Assembly (NCBI GenBank): GCA_013297575.1
Contig: JAAFHO010000435.1
Location: forward strand, 1 to 5,064
Origin: Chitinophagales bacterium
GTDB taxonomy: Bacteria; Bacteroidota; Bacteroidia; Chitinophagales; Saprospiraceae
DNA: 5,064 nucleotides
Direction: 5' to 3'
Shown here: positions 1-5,064 of the stretch, piece by piece
Layout: each line of letters opens with the position of its first letter
Numbering within the stretch: position 1 is the stretch's first letter
The notes under the pieces: model-generated
Told to the model about the DNA's origin: nothing
Database searches by the model: none
What the model saw: the letters and a program-made list of their open reading frames with translations, nothing else
Translations under genes and position numbers: made by a program

Positions 1-696
1 AACCTTTGCCAATGGCCTACGGATGCTTCGGCCCAAGAAGCAGGGTTGTCGCTCAGTGAATACGAGCAATTTGTGTTCAATGCTTGCAAACTCAATGAAG
101 CAGATCCGCGAGCGGCTTGGCTCGAATTGCGCGCCAATCAGCAACGGATTGTGGATCGGCTCAATGCCAGTAAAACCGTTCGTTATACCAATCCGCATGG
201 TACAGATCTTTCGTTTTCATGCGATGGGCGTAAGTGGATCAACTCCGATGGACAAACCAATATGCCATCGGGGGAGGTATATACCAGTCCTGTTGAGGAT
301 AGCGTAGAAGGTGTAATTCATTATACTTTCCCATGTATTTACCAAGGACATGAAGTGGAAGATGTAACGCTTTGGGTAGAAAAAGGCTATATCGAACGCT
401 GGGAAGCCAAACGCGGCAAAGCCTTTCTCGATCATATTTTTACTTTGCCAGGTACGCGGCGTTTTGGAGAGGCTGCTATTGGCACCAATTACGGCATTAC
501 TCGGATGACTAAAAATATTCTTTTTGATGAGAAAATAGGCGGCACGGTACACTTGGCTATTGGTCAAAGTTACCTGCAAACAGGCGGCAAAAACGAATCA
601 ACCGTACATTGGGATATGATTACCGATATGACTCAAGGTGGTGGCATTACCGCTGATGGGACATTGATTTATCAGGATGGGCAATTCTTGATATAA
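1..696 (+). CDS. M29-family metallo-aminopeptidase (AmpS/PepS/AmpT-like), C-terminal part, 5' truncated by window edge
   Basis: The frame is open from base 1, so the start lies outside the window. The 231 visible codons are roughly the last 60% of a family usually about 370-410 residues long. M29 enzymes are cytoplasmic dimetal exopeptidases that remove N-terminal residues from peptides. The known ligand set is all present at family-like spacing: Glu in the GEVYTSP motif (codon 92), Glu in FGEAAIGTN (codon 157), His and Tyr in HLAIGQSY (codons 184 and 191), and His and Asp in HWD (codons 203 and 205). The segment WPTDASAQEAGLSLSEYEQF, just inside the edge, also fits the family, so the TTG at 46 is not the real start. 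The stop is TAA at 694-696. The gene is followed 55 bp later by gldG on the same strand, which has its own putative promoter. A family assignment is firm; peptide preference cannot be read from this. Confidence 0.93.
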   Translation, partial: NLCQWPTDASAQEAGLSLSEYEQFVFNACKLNEADPRAAWLELRANQQRIVDRLNASKTVRYTNPHGTDLSFSCDGRKWINSDGQTNMPSGEVYTSPVEDSVEGVIHYTFPCIYQGHEVEDVTLWVEKGYIERWEAKRGKAFLDHIFTLPGTRRFGEAAIGTNYGITRMTKNILFDEKIGGTVHLAIGQSYLQTGGKNESTVHWDMITDMTQGGGITADGTLIYQDGQFLI

Positions 697-735
697 ATCA
701 TGCCACGATAAATTCAGCAAACAACGATTAATCTC

Positions 736-743
736 TACCTTTG
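736..743 (+). promoter_or_regulatory. Putative Bacteroidota -7 promoter box upstream of gldG
   Basis: TACCTTTG matches the Bacteroidota sigma-70 (SigA) -7 consensus TAnnTTTG exactly. Its last base is only 8 bases before the gldG ATG at 752. Transcription would therefore start within a few bases of the start codon and give a nearly leaderless mRNA. No Shine-Dalgarno sequence is visible in the gap, which is common in this phylum. I see no good TTG or TTTG -33 element at the expected distance, so this is a half-matched promoter. Confidence 0.55.
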
Positions 744-751
744 CACCCGCT

Positions 752-2527
752 ATGGAAAAAACCACCACCCGCAGATCGCCCCGCACACAAGCGCTTATCC
801 AGTTTGGACTTATTTGTGGCATTATTTTGTTTGTCAATTTTTTGGCTAACATCTTTTATTCCCACCTCGACCTCACGGAGGAAAAGCGGTTTACACTCAC
901 CAAACCGACCCGTAACCTATTGCGGTCGGTGGACGAACGCGTGTACGTAGAGGTATTGCTCGACGGTGAATTTCCGGCTGGTTTCAAACGCTTGCAAAAT
1001 GCGGTGCGCGAAATGCTGGACGATTTCCGTTCTCAAAGCGGAAATATCGATTATCATTTTGAAGACCCCGCAGCAGGGAGCATCGAAGATATTAATGCGC
1101 GTCGGAAAGCATTGAGTGAAATAGGGATTAATCCCGTTAACCTCCGCGTACAGGAGCAAGGAGAATCTACGCAAAAGTTGATCTATCCTGTGGCCATTGT
1201 ACACTATAAAAATAGGCAAATGCCCGTTAAATTATTGGAAAATGAGTCAGCATCTCTTTCGCCAGATCAGGTAATCAATAATTCGGTGAGCCTCTTGGAA
1301 TATAAATTCGCCAATGCTATTAAAAAACTGGAAGCAAACGGTAAACCTATTATCCTGTTTACTGAAGGCCATTCAGAACTCACCGAATTGCAAACAACGG
1401 ATCTAGAGCGTAGTTTAGCGCAATTTTATGAAACAGGACGTATTGTATTGGACTCGGTGATCGAAATCCCAACAGCATTTAGCCTAGCCAAGCAACCTAC
1501 TCGCCAAGGCGAGATTATGCGTAAGCCTTGTGAGTTATTGATTGTCGCCAAACCGCGCACGGCCTTTTCCGAAAAGGATAAATTCAAGATTGACCAATAT
1601 GTAATGAATGGCGGCAAAGTGATGTGGTTGGTGGATCGCTTGGGTGCTACATTGGATAGTATGCGCCTAAATGGACACTTTATTCCCCGCGATTACCCGC
1701 TTAATCTGGAAGATATTTTGTTCAAATACGGTGTGCGTATCCAGCCGGATTTGGTGATGGATATGCAATCAACCAAAATTCCATTGCAAACAGGTGTGGT
1801 GGGCAATGCCCCGCAATTTGAAATGTTCAATTGGTACTTTCATCCTTCGGTATTGCCCTCGGCCAATCATCCAATTGTCAAAAATCTGGATCGCACTGAA
1901 TTGCGTTTTTGCTCTTCGATAGATACTATTCGTACCAAAACTCCGATCAAAAAAACGATCATTTTGCGTTCCAGTAAATACAGTCGGTTACAATTTAGTC
2001 CAGTGGATCTTAGTTTTGACATTTTGCGTTATGACCCTGATCCGAAGAAGTTTGATAAAGGAGAACAGCCCGTTGGTGTGCTTTTGGAGGGGGTTTTCCC
2101 GTCTAATTACGAAAATCGCGTATCGCAGGAACTATCCAATGATCTTGCCAAAGCAGGAGTACAGTTCAAATCTTCCAGCGAGCCTACACGTATGTTGGTG
2201 ATTAGCGATGGCGATGTGGCTGCTAACTCCACTCGTATTGATGAGAATGGAAAAGAAACTTGGTTGCCCTTGGGTTTCAATAAATTTGAACGCACGACTT
2301 ATGCCAATAAAGACCTCATGCTCAATGCGGTGGAGTACCTTTCCGATGCATCAGGGGTGATAGAAGCACGTAGCCGCGAAGTAAAACTCCGATTGCTGGA
2401 TAATGTACGTGCTAAAGCAGAAAAACCAATGTGGCAAGCACTCAATATTGGCACATCGGTGGTATTTGTGGTATTGTTTGCTGTAATTTTTGCTTGGTGG
2501 CGGAAAAGAAAATACGCCTCGGTGTAA
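752..2527 (+). CDS. gldG: GldG, auxiliary (substrate-binding-like) subunit of the gliding motility-associated ABC transporter
   Basis: This complete 591-residue protein has the typical GldG layout. A short basic N-terminus leads into a membrane helix (about residues 14-36). The family signature HLDLTEEKRFTLTK follows (38-51), then a large periplasmic domain of the ABC-transporter auxiliary type. In that domain I see FTEGHSEL (203-210), the stretch ending in GGKVMWLVD (287-295), and VISDGDVAAN (483-492). A C-terminal helix (about 566-583) ends in a basic cytoplasmic tail. In Flavobacterium johnsoniae, GldG works with the membrane protein GldF and the ATPase GldA, and mutants lose gliding; the transported substrate is unknown. 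The ATG at 752 is chosen because it gives the expected N-terminus and no upstream in-frame ATG exists back to the end of the preceding gene. gldF is not next to it, although the two are usually adjacent. The stop at 2525-2527 is one base from the convergent gene's stop. Confidence 0.93.
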   Translation: MEKTTTRRSPRTQALIQFGLICGIILFVNFLANIFYSHLDLTEEKRFTLTKPTRNLLRSVDERVYVEVLLDGEFPAGFKRLQNAVREMLDDFRSQSGNIDYHFEDPAAGSIEDINARRKALSEIGINPVNLRVQEQGESTQKLIYPVAIVHYKNRQMPVKLLENESASLSPDQVINNSVSLLEYKFANAIKKLEANGKPIILFTEGHSELTELQTTDLERSLAQFYETGRIVLDSVIEIPTAFSLAKQPTRQGEIMRKPCELLIVAKPRTAFSEKDKFKIDQYVMNGGKVMWLVDRLGATLDSMRLNGHFIPRDYPLNLEDILFKYGVRIQPDLVMDMQSTKIPLQTGVVGNAPQFEMFNWYFHPSVLPSANHPIVKNLDRTELRFCSSIDTIRTKTPIKKTIILRSSKYSRLQFSPVDLSFDILRYDPDPKKFDKGEQPVGVLLEGVFPSNYENRVSQELSNDLAKAGVQFKSSSEPTRMLVISDGDVAANSTRIDENGKETWLPLGFNKFERTTYANKDLMLNAVEYLSDASGVIEARSREVKLRLLDNVRAKAEKPMWQALNIGTSVVFVVLFAVIFAWWRKRKYASV

Positions 2528-2528
2528 A

Positions 2529-3998
2529 TTATTTTACAAGAATACCTTTTTTAAACTGCACTACTTGTGCTTTTGGATAATCGGCCAACACTTCTTTGGT
2601 TAAAAACTTAGATGCAGATTCAGCGTTAGCGAATGTGCCCAGGTAGTAATGGTAGTTACCCTTTTTATCTTTTTGATACATCATGGTCTGCCCAAAATTA
2701 GAGAAACTGGTCGTGTTAGCATTCAAAACCGTCTCGGAATCCATAATGTAGAGGGTATAAGCGGAAAATTTAGAAGTGATCAATTTCCAGTCAATACTTG
2801 CTGTTTTTGTGGGTAATGGTGTTGATTTATTTGCTTCGGGTTTGCCATTGGCATTGATTTTTATCTCTGTTGCTCCACCCAATTTTTTCAATTCGGCATC
2901 AAATTCCTCTTCGCGGATGATTTCTTCCAAGGATCTCCAGCGCGCCATTTCGAGGGCATCATTGGTAAATGCAGTAATGCGCAATTCTGTACGACGATTG
3001 AGTTGGTGTTCGTCTTCGCTGCATGTGATGCCATTTTTACAGTGGTTGGCCAATTGGGTTTCGCCATATCCTTTAGCATTTATACGTTCGCGGCTAATTC
3101 CTTGCCCAATAATATATTCAACAGCCGCTTCAGCGCGGTTTTGAGATAGTGTAGTGTTATACTCATCATCACCTCTGGAATCGGTATGAGAACCCAATTC
3201 CATACTAATACCTGGGTTATCGCGCATTAAGGTGACTACTTTATCCAGTTGTTTAGCGGCATCTTTGCGTATATCCCATTTATTGAAATCGTAATAAATG
3301 TTTCTGACAGCAATACGCTTATCCAATTTAACCTTTTCGAGTTCGATATTGCTCAATAGTGTCCCCATCGAATTGTTAGCAGTAAGCACTTCAGTAACGC
3401 CAGGGTTTAAGTCTCTAACACCATCCACACAAATGATACAACCTTCTACATTCACCCGCGCTTCAATACGCTTGGCAATATAACCGGGCTTACGGATCAT
3501 AATGGTATAGTGGTTGCCTTGTTCAAACGTAAATTGGAAAAAAGCATTGGGATGGTCGAGCAGGATAAGTTCGGGTTTGCGGTTGGTACGGTTAAAAATT
3601 TCAATACGAGTACCCGAAACAGCATCGACGATTTGGGATGCATCGTCGCGTCCTTCGGAGATTGTTGCATCAAAAATATAACCAGGTTTGCGCTGCATCT
3701 CTATTTTGGCATACGATTTTTGAGTACCCACCTCAATGGTGTCCATTCTAGGATAAAAAAGATCGCGTTTGGTCACTAAACGATATTTCCCAGGTGCCAA
3801 AGTAGTGCTAAAATGGCCTTCGCGATCGGTGACGAATTCACCCCGTACATAGTTTTCGGGCAATTGAAAAATACTGACCAAGGCATCGCTGAGATAACCT
3901 CGATTATTTTGTTCAAAAACATAACCATCTAAAGTAGTTTGTGCCAAAATAGTGGCATTACACAGGCAAAATAAGCAAAAAGTAAATAGTCCTTTCAT
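2529..3998 (-). CDS. Secreted OmpA-family protein with N-terminal carboxypeptidase-regulatory-like domain and C-terminal SPOR-like domain
   Basis: The protein is complete, 489 residues. It starts with a Sec signal peptide with probable cleavage near residue 20 (ILAQ-TT). A carboxypeptidase-regulatory-like beta-sandwich covers about 22-90 (LDGYVFEQ, TDREGHFSTTLAPGKYRL). A second related region spans about 105-182. An OmpA C-terminal peptidoglycan-binding domain runs from about 233 to 342. It has YYDFNKWDIR (235-244), HTDSRG with the diaminopimelate-binding Asp273, LSQNRA with Arg288 fifteen residues later as in Acinetobacter OmpA, and NRRTELR (334-340). A cysteine pair (320, 326) sits in the insert usual in Bacteroidota. 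A charged linker follows, and residues about 409-489 resemble a SPOR-like fold (YHYYLGTFANAESASKFL, then AQVVQFKKGI). The likely role is anchoring the outer membrane or a surface complex to peptidoglycan. No beta-barrel, TPR or WD40 part is present, so it is not a full PorE-like protein. Its exact partner is unknown. Confidence 0.9.
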   Translation of the reverse strand: MKGLFTFCLFCLCNATILAQTTLDGYVFEQNNRGYLSDALVSIFQLPENYVRGEFVTDREGHFSTTLAPGKYRLVTKRDLFYPRMDTIEVGTQKSYAKIEMQRKPGYIFDATISEGRDDASQIVDAVSGTRIEIFNRTNRKPELILLDHPNAFFQFTFEQGNHYTIMIRKPGYIAKRIEARVNVEGCIICVDGVRDLNPGVTEVLTANNSMGTLLSNIELEKVKLDKRIAVRNIYYDFNKWDIRKDAAKQLDKVVTLMRDNPGISMELGSHTDSRGDDEYNTTLSQNRAEAAVEYIIGQGISRERINAKGYGETQLANHCKNGITCSEDEHQLNRRTELRITAFTNDALEMARWRSLEEIIREEEFDAELKKLGGATEIKINANGKPEANKSTPLPTKTASIDWKLITSKFSAYTLYIMDSETVLNANTTSFSNFGQTMMYQKDKKGNYHYYLGTFANAESASKFLTKEVLADYPKAQVVQFKKGILVK

Positions 3999-4017
3999 AT
4001 TTTTTAGTTTTACGACA

Positions 4018-4025
4018 CAAAATTA
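4018..4025 (-). promoter_or_regulatory. Putative Bacteroidota -7 promoter box for the OmpA-family gene
   Basis: Read on the - strand, the sequence is TAATTTTG, an exact match to TAnnTTTG. Its 3' end is 19 bases from the ATG at 3998, which leaves a short A-rich leader (ACTAAAAAAT) and no Shine-Dalgarno sequence. The -33 region would fall on the outer end of the inverted-repeat element that begins at 4044, and no convincing TTG is seen there. The call is based on a short motif in AT-rich DNA, so chance is possible. Confidence 0.45.
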
Positions 4026-4043
4026 GTACAACTTGTTCGTATA

Positions 4044-4066
4044 TAAGTACTTGGACACAATTAATT
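4044..4066. repeat. Left terminal inverted repeat of the palindromic element
   Basis: The arm reads TAAGTACTTGGACA, one base, then AATTAATT. It is the reverse complement of 4205-4227 except at one position (C at 4058). The outermost 14 bases match perfectly. Outside the arm the match breaks down within a few bases, which defines the edge of the element. Confidence 0.8.
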
Positions 4067-4095
4067 ATCATTTTGAACTTGGTCTTTTCCGCCTA

Positions 4096-4125
4096 TGCTT
4101 CGACACGCTCAGCATAAATACTTCC
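4096..4125. repeat. Unpaired insert in the left arm carrying a TTCGACACGCTCAG-type motif
   Basis: When the two halves of the element are folded together, the left arm has about 30 bases here against only 6 (4169-4174) on the right. The insert contains GCTTCGACACGCTCAGC (4097-4113), bracketed by TATGCT (4094-4099) and AGCATA (4110-4115), which can form a 6-bp stem with an 11-base loop. From memory, close variants such as CTTCGACAAGCTCAG are dispersed in many bacterial genomes, including Bacteroidota. That family link is recalled, not tested. Confidence 0.45.
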
Positions 4126-4168
4126 CCATTTTTTCGTTAGATAGCGCTGCTATCTGCCTCAAAAATGG
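4126..4168. other. Central two-part stem-loop of the palindromic element
   Basis: CCATTTTT (4126-4133) pairs with AAAAATGG (4161-4168). After a symmetric 5-by-5 internal loop, AGATAGC (4139-4145) pairs with GCTATCT (4149-4155) around a 3-base loop. The pairing is exact in both stems and works on either strand. It marks the symmetry centre of the element. It might terminate or process the transcript running leftward from the oxidoreductase gene, but no clear U-tract follows. Confidence 0.65.
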
Positions 4169-4204
4169 CTCGTCTAGCCGAAAAATACCTGCGTTCATTT
4201 CTGC

Positions 4205-4227
4205 AATTAATTATGTCCAAGTACTTA
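4205..4227. repeat. Right terminal inverted repeat of the palindromic element
   Basis: The arm reads AATTAATT, one base, then TGTCCAAGTACTTA. It mirrors 4044-4066 with a single mismatch at 4213. It ends 48 bases short of the stop codon of the - strand oxidoreductase gene, so it lies in that gene's 3' untranslated region. Confidence 0.8.
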
Positions 4228-4262
4228 GATGCTATAAGAACCGTAATACTTATCGGTCAATC

Positions 4263-4292
4263 AAATTTTGGTGTATTAATTACCAAAAATTT
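4263..4292 (-). terminator. AT-rich stem-loop spanning the stop of the thiol-disulfide oxidoreductase gene, possible weak terminator
   Basis: AAATTTTGGT (4263-4272) pairs with ACCAAAAATTT (4282-4292) with a single one-base bulge. The 9-base loop contains the TAA stop (4276-4278). The stem is AT-rich and no proper U-tract follows on the - strand, so termination is uncertain. A second small hairpin (4240-4257, ACCG paired with CGGT plus three more pairs, one bulge) lies just downstream and is equally unconvincing alone. Confidence 0.3.
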
Positions 4293-5058
4293 CCGCCAAT
4301 TTAGCACCAAGTGCTTCGCCGCGCAAATTGCGAACAATCAATTTACCTTCACGGTCCAACAAAAGCGTTTGTGGGATAGAGGTAACAGAATAGGTCGCCG
4401 CGTGGTCACTTTGCCAACCTTTGAGGTCACTTACATGGTGCCAAGGCAGCATATCATCTTGGATTGCCTTGCGCCAAGCAGCGGCATCTCGGTCAAGGCT
4501 CACGCCTAGTATATCAAAACCTTGGTCTTTGTATTTAGCATATAGTGCACGTACCGCTGGATTTTCGCGGCGGCAAGGGCCGCACCAACTGGCCCAGAAA
4601 TCCACCAATACCACTTTGCCACGCAATTTGGATAAAGCATAAGTACTGCTATCGGGCGTCATTCCCGCAATATCAGGCGCTACCATGCCAGGCGTAGAAG
4701 TACCTGCTTTGGCTAGTTCAAACTCCAGCCCGGCCGTTTCGCCATAATTAACATTGCGGTACTTATCCACGTATTTTTTGGAAAAATAGGAGAATGGTCC
4801 ACCTACCTGACGCTGTTGGTAGCCTTTAACTAATCCACCCAAAGCAAGGCGGTACGCTCCCGAATTTTCAGGAATACGTTTCAGTTGTGCATCTGCCCAT
4901 TCAATAGTCATGGCTTCGGTAGTCATGCTCGCCATACGTGTTGCGTAAGCGGAAAATGCATAAAATACTTCTGGGAGATTATCATATGCGCGGTCATTGG
5001 CAAAATCAACTTGATTGAACCAATTTAAGCCATAATATTCTGCTTCAAATTGGCAAAA
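4276..5058 (-). CDS. TlpA/ResA-like thiol-disulfide oxidoreductase, C-terminal part, 5' end missing
   Basis: The last 140 or so residues are a thioredoxin-like redoxin domain. It has GKVVLVDFWASWCGPCRREN with the catalytic CGPC (cysteine codons at 4582-4584 and 4573-4575), and a cis-proline in TSIPQTLLLD. The 120 or so residues before it are helical and resemble the middle region of Bacteroidota TlpA-family proteins, which often begin with a signal peptide or lipobox and a DUF4369-like domain. Such proteins act in the periplasm, reducing or exchanging disulfides, for example in cytochrome c maturation or redox stress. The first in-frame ATG is at 4935, giving 219 residues. However, homology-like sequence (FEAEYYGLNWFNQ, FANDRAYDNL) continues upstream to 5058, so 4935 is probably internal. 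An in-frame TGA at 5061-5059 then breaks the frame within the last six bases of the window, inside a short duplicated sequence. I treat this as a probable end artefact. The gene ends 277 bp before the OmpA-family gene on the same strand. Confidence 0.85.
   Translation of the reverse strand, partial: FCQFEAEYYGLNWFNQVDFANDRAYDNLPEVFYAFSAYATRMASMTTEAMTIEWADAQLKRIPENSGAYRLALGGLVKGYQQRQVGGPFSYFSKKYVDKYRNVNYGETAGLEFELAKAGTSTPGMVAPDIAGMTPDSSTYALSKLRGKVVLVDFWASWCGPCRRENPAVRALYAKYKDQGFDILGVSLDRDAAAWRKAIQDDMLPWHHVSDLKGWQSDHAATYSVTSIPQTLLLDREGKLIVRNLRGEALGAKLAEIFGN
4996..5011. repeat. 16-bp direct repeat, inner copy
   Basis: ATTGGCAAAATCAACT occurs here, within the oxidoreductase coding sequence, and again at 5049-5064. 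On the - strand it encodes VDFAN in frame, which fits the surrounding protein well, so this copy looks like the original. Confidence 0.8.
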
Positions 5059-5064
5059 TCAACT
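5049..5064. repeat. 16-bp direct repeat, outer copy at the window end
   Basis: This perfect copy of 4996-5011 ends exactly at the last base of the window. The 53-bp offset is not a multiple of three, so the copy is read out of phase and creates the in-frame TGA at 5061-5059. A repeat ending exactly at a sequence end suggests a misassembled contig tip, though a real partial duplication is possible. Confidence 0.75.

Larger units (their letters stand above)
4044..4227. mobile_element. Non-coding MITE-like palindromic element with 23-bp terminal inverted repeats
   Basis: The outer arms (4044-4066 and 4205-4227) match as inverted repeats at 22 of 23 positions. Further inner segments also pair: 4074-4078 with 4193-4197, 4081-4095 with 4175-4189 (12 of 15), 4126-4133 with 4161-4168, and 4139-4145 with 4149-4155. 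The 184-bp element is thus largely self-complementary, with one extra piece of about 30 bases in the left arm. Both ends are TA, which would fit a TA target-site duplication of the IS630/Tc1-mariner type, but no longer flanking direct repeat is visible. It lies wholly between two - strand genes and has no credible coding capacity. It could be a MITE moved in trans, a palindromic intergenic repeat family, or an RNA-level structure. Copy number elsewhere in the genome cannot be seen here. Confidence 0.6.

Noticed and set aside
46..48. TTG as the start codon of the aminopeptidase
   Set aside because: The frame is open to base 1 and the residues before this codon already fit the M29 family, so the gene simply begins outside the window.
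217..579. Open frame of 120 codons on the - strand
   Set aside because: It is antisense to the M29 aminopeptidase, whose metal ligands are intact in the + frame.
752..2527. GldF-GldG fusion protein
   Set aside because: The protein has only one N-terminal and one C-terminal membrane helix and a normal GldG length, with no multi-helix permease part.
2776..3144. Open frame of 122 codons on the + strand
   Set aside because: It is antisense to the OmpA domain and linker of the - strand gene, and no family is recognisable.
4044..4227. The repeats as a CRISPR array
   Set aside because: There are only two arms, in inverted orientation, with paired inner sequence. There are no regularly spaced direct repeats or cas genes.
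4095..4304. Open frame on the + strand across the intergenic element
   Set aside because: It runs through the inverted repeats and into the antisense of the oxidoreductase gene. It has no recognisable domain or ribosome binding context and is explained by lack of stops by chance.
4165..4509. Open frame of 114 codons on the + strand
   Set aside because: It is mostly antisense to the redoxin domain, which has clear catalytic motifs on the other strand.
5059..5061. In-frame TGA as a recoded or selenocysteine codon
   Set aside because: It lies within six bases of the sequence end in an out-of-phase duplicate. No other in-frame TGA is seen in the window's genes, and no SECIS-like structure is apparent.

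Overview
The window looks like a piece of a Bacteroidota chromosome or metagenomic contig, probably from a gliding or type IX secretion lineage such as Saprospiria or Chitinophagia. The class is an inference. The phylum rests on three things: a clear GldG protein, an OmpA-family protein with a typical Bacteroidota layout, and TAnnTTTG-type -7 promoter boxes with no Shine-Dalgarno sequences. Four protein genes fill most of the window, and both outer genes are cut by its edges.

Left half, + strand. Positions 1-696 hold the C-terminal part of an M29-family metallo-aminopeptidase with all its metal ligands. After 55 bp, which include a -7 box (TACCTTTG) almost touching the start codon, comes complete gldG (752-2527), the membrane-anchored auxiliary subunit of the gliding-associated ABC transporter GldAFG. 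Its usual partner gldF is not adjacent.

Right half, - strand. A secreted OmpA-family protein (3998-2529) ends one base from the gldG stop, so the two genes converge with no terminator space. It has a signal peptide, two beta-sandwich regions, an OmpA peptidoglycan-binding domain and a SPOR-like tail. Further upstream on the same strand is the C-terminal part of a TlpA/ResA-like thiol-disulfide oxidoreductase (about 5058-4276).

The most unusual stretch is the 277-bp gap between the two - strand genes. It holds a 184-bp element (4044-4227) with near-perfect 23-bp terminal inverted repeats (22/23), TA at both outer ends and a largely self-complementary interior that folds around a central hairpin. 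Its left arm carries about 30 extra bases with a TTCGACACGCTCAG-type motif. It encodes nothing and looks like a MITE or palindromic repeat. Its left end lies 18 bp from the putative -7 box of the OmpA-family gene.

The extreme right end carries a 16-bp sequence identical to one 53 bp further in. It puts a stop codon in the reading frame of the oxidoreductase, which suggests an assembly artefact or a real local duplication. I found no CRISPR array, tRNA, rRNA or defence system, and no clear new protein system. The four genes do not form an evident single pathway; all but the aminopeptidase are expected at the cell envelope.
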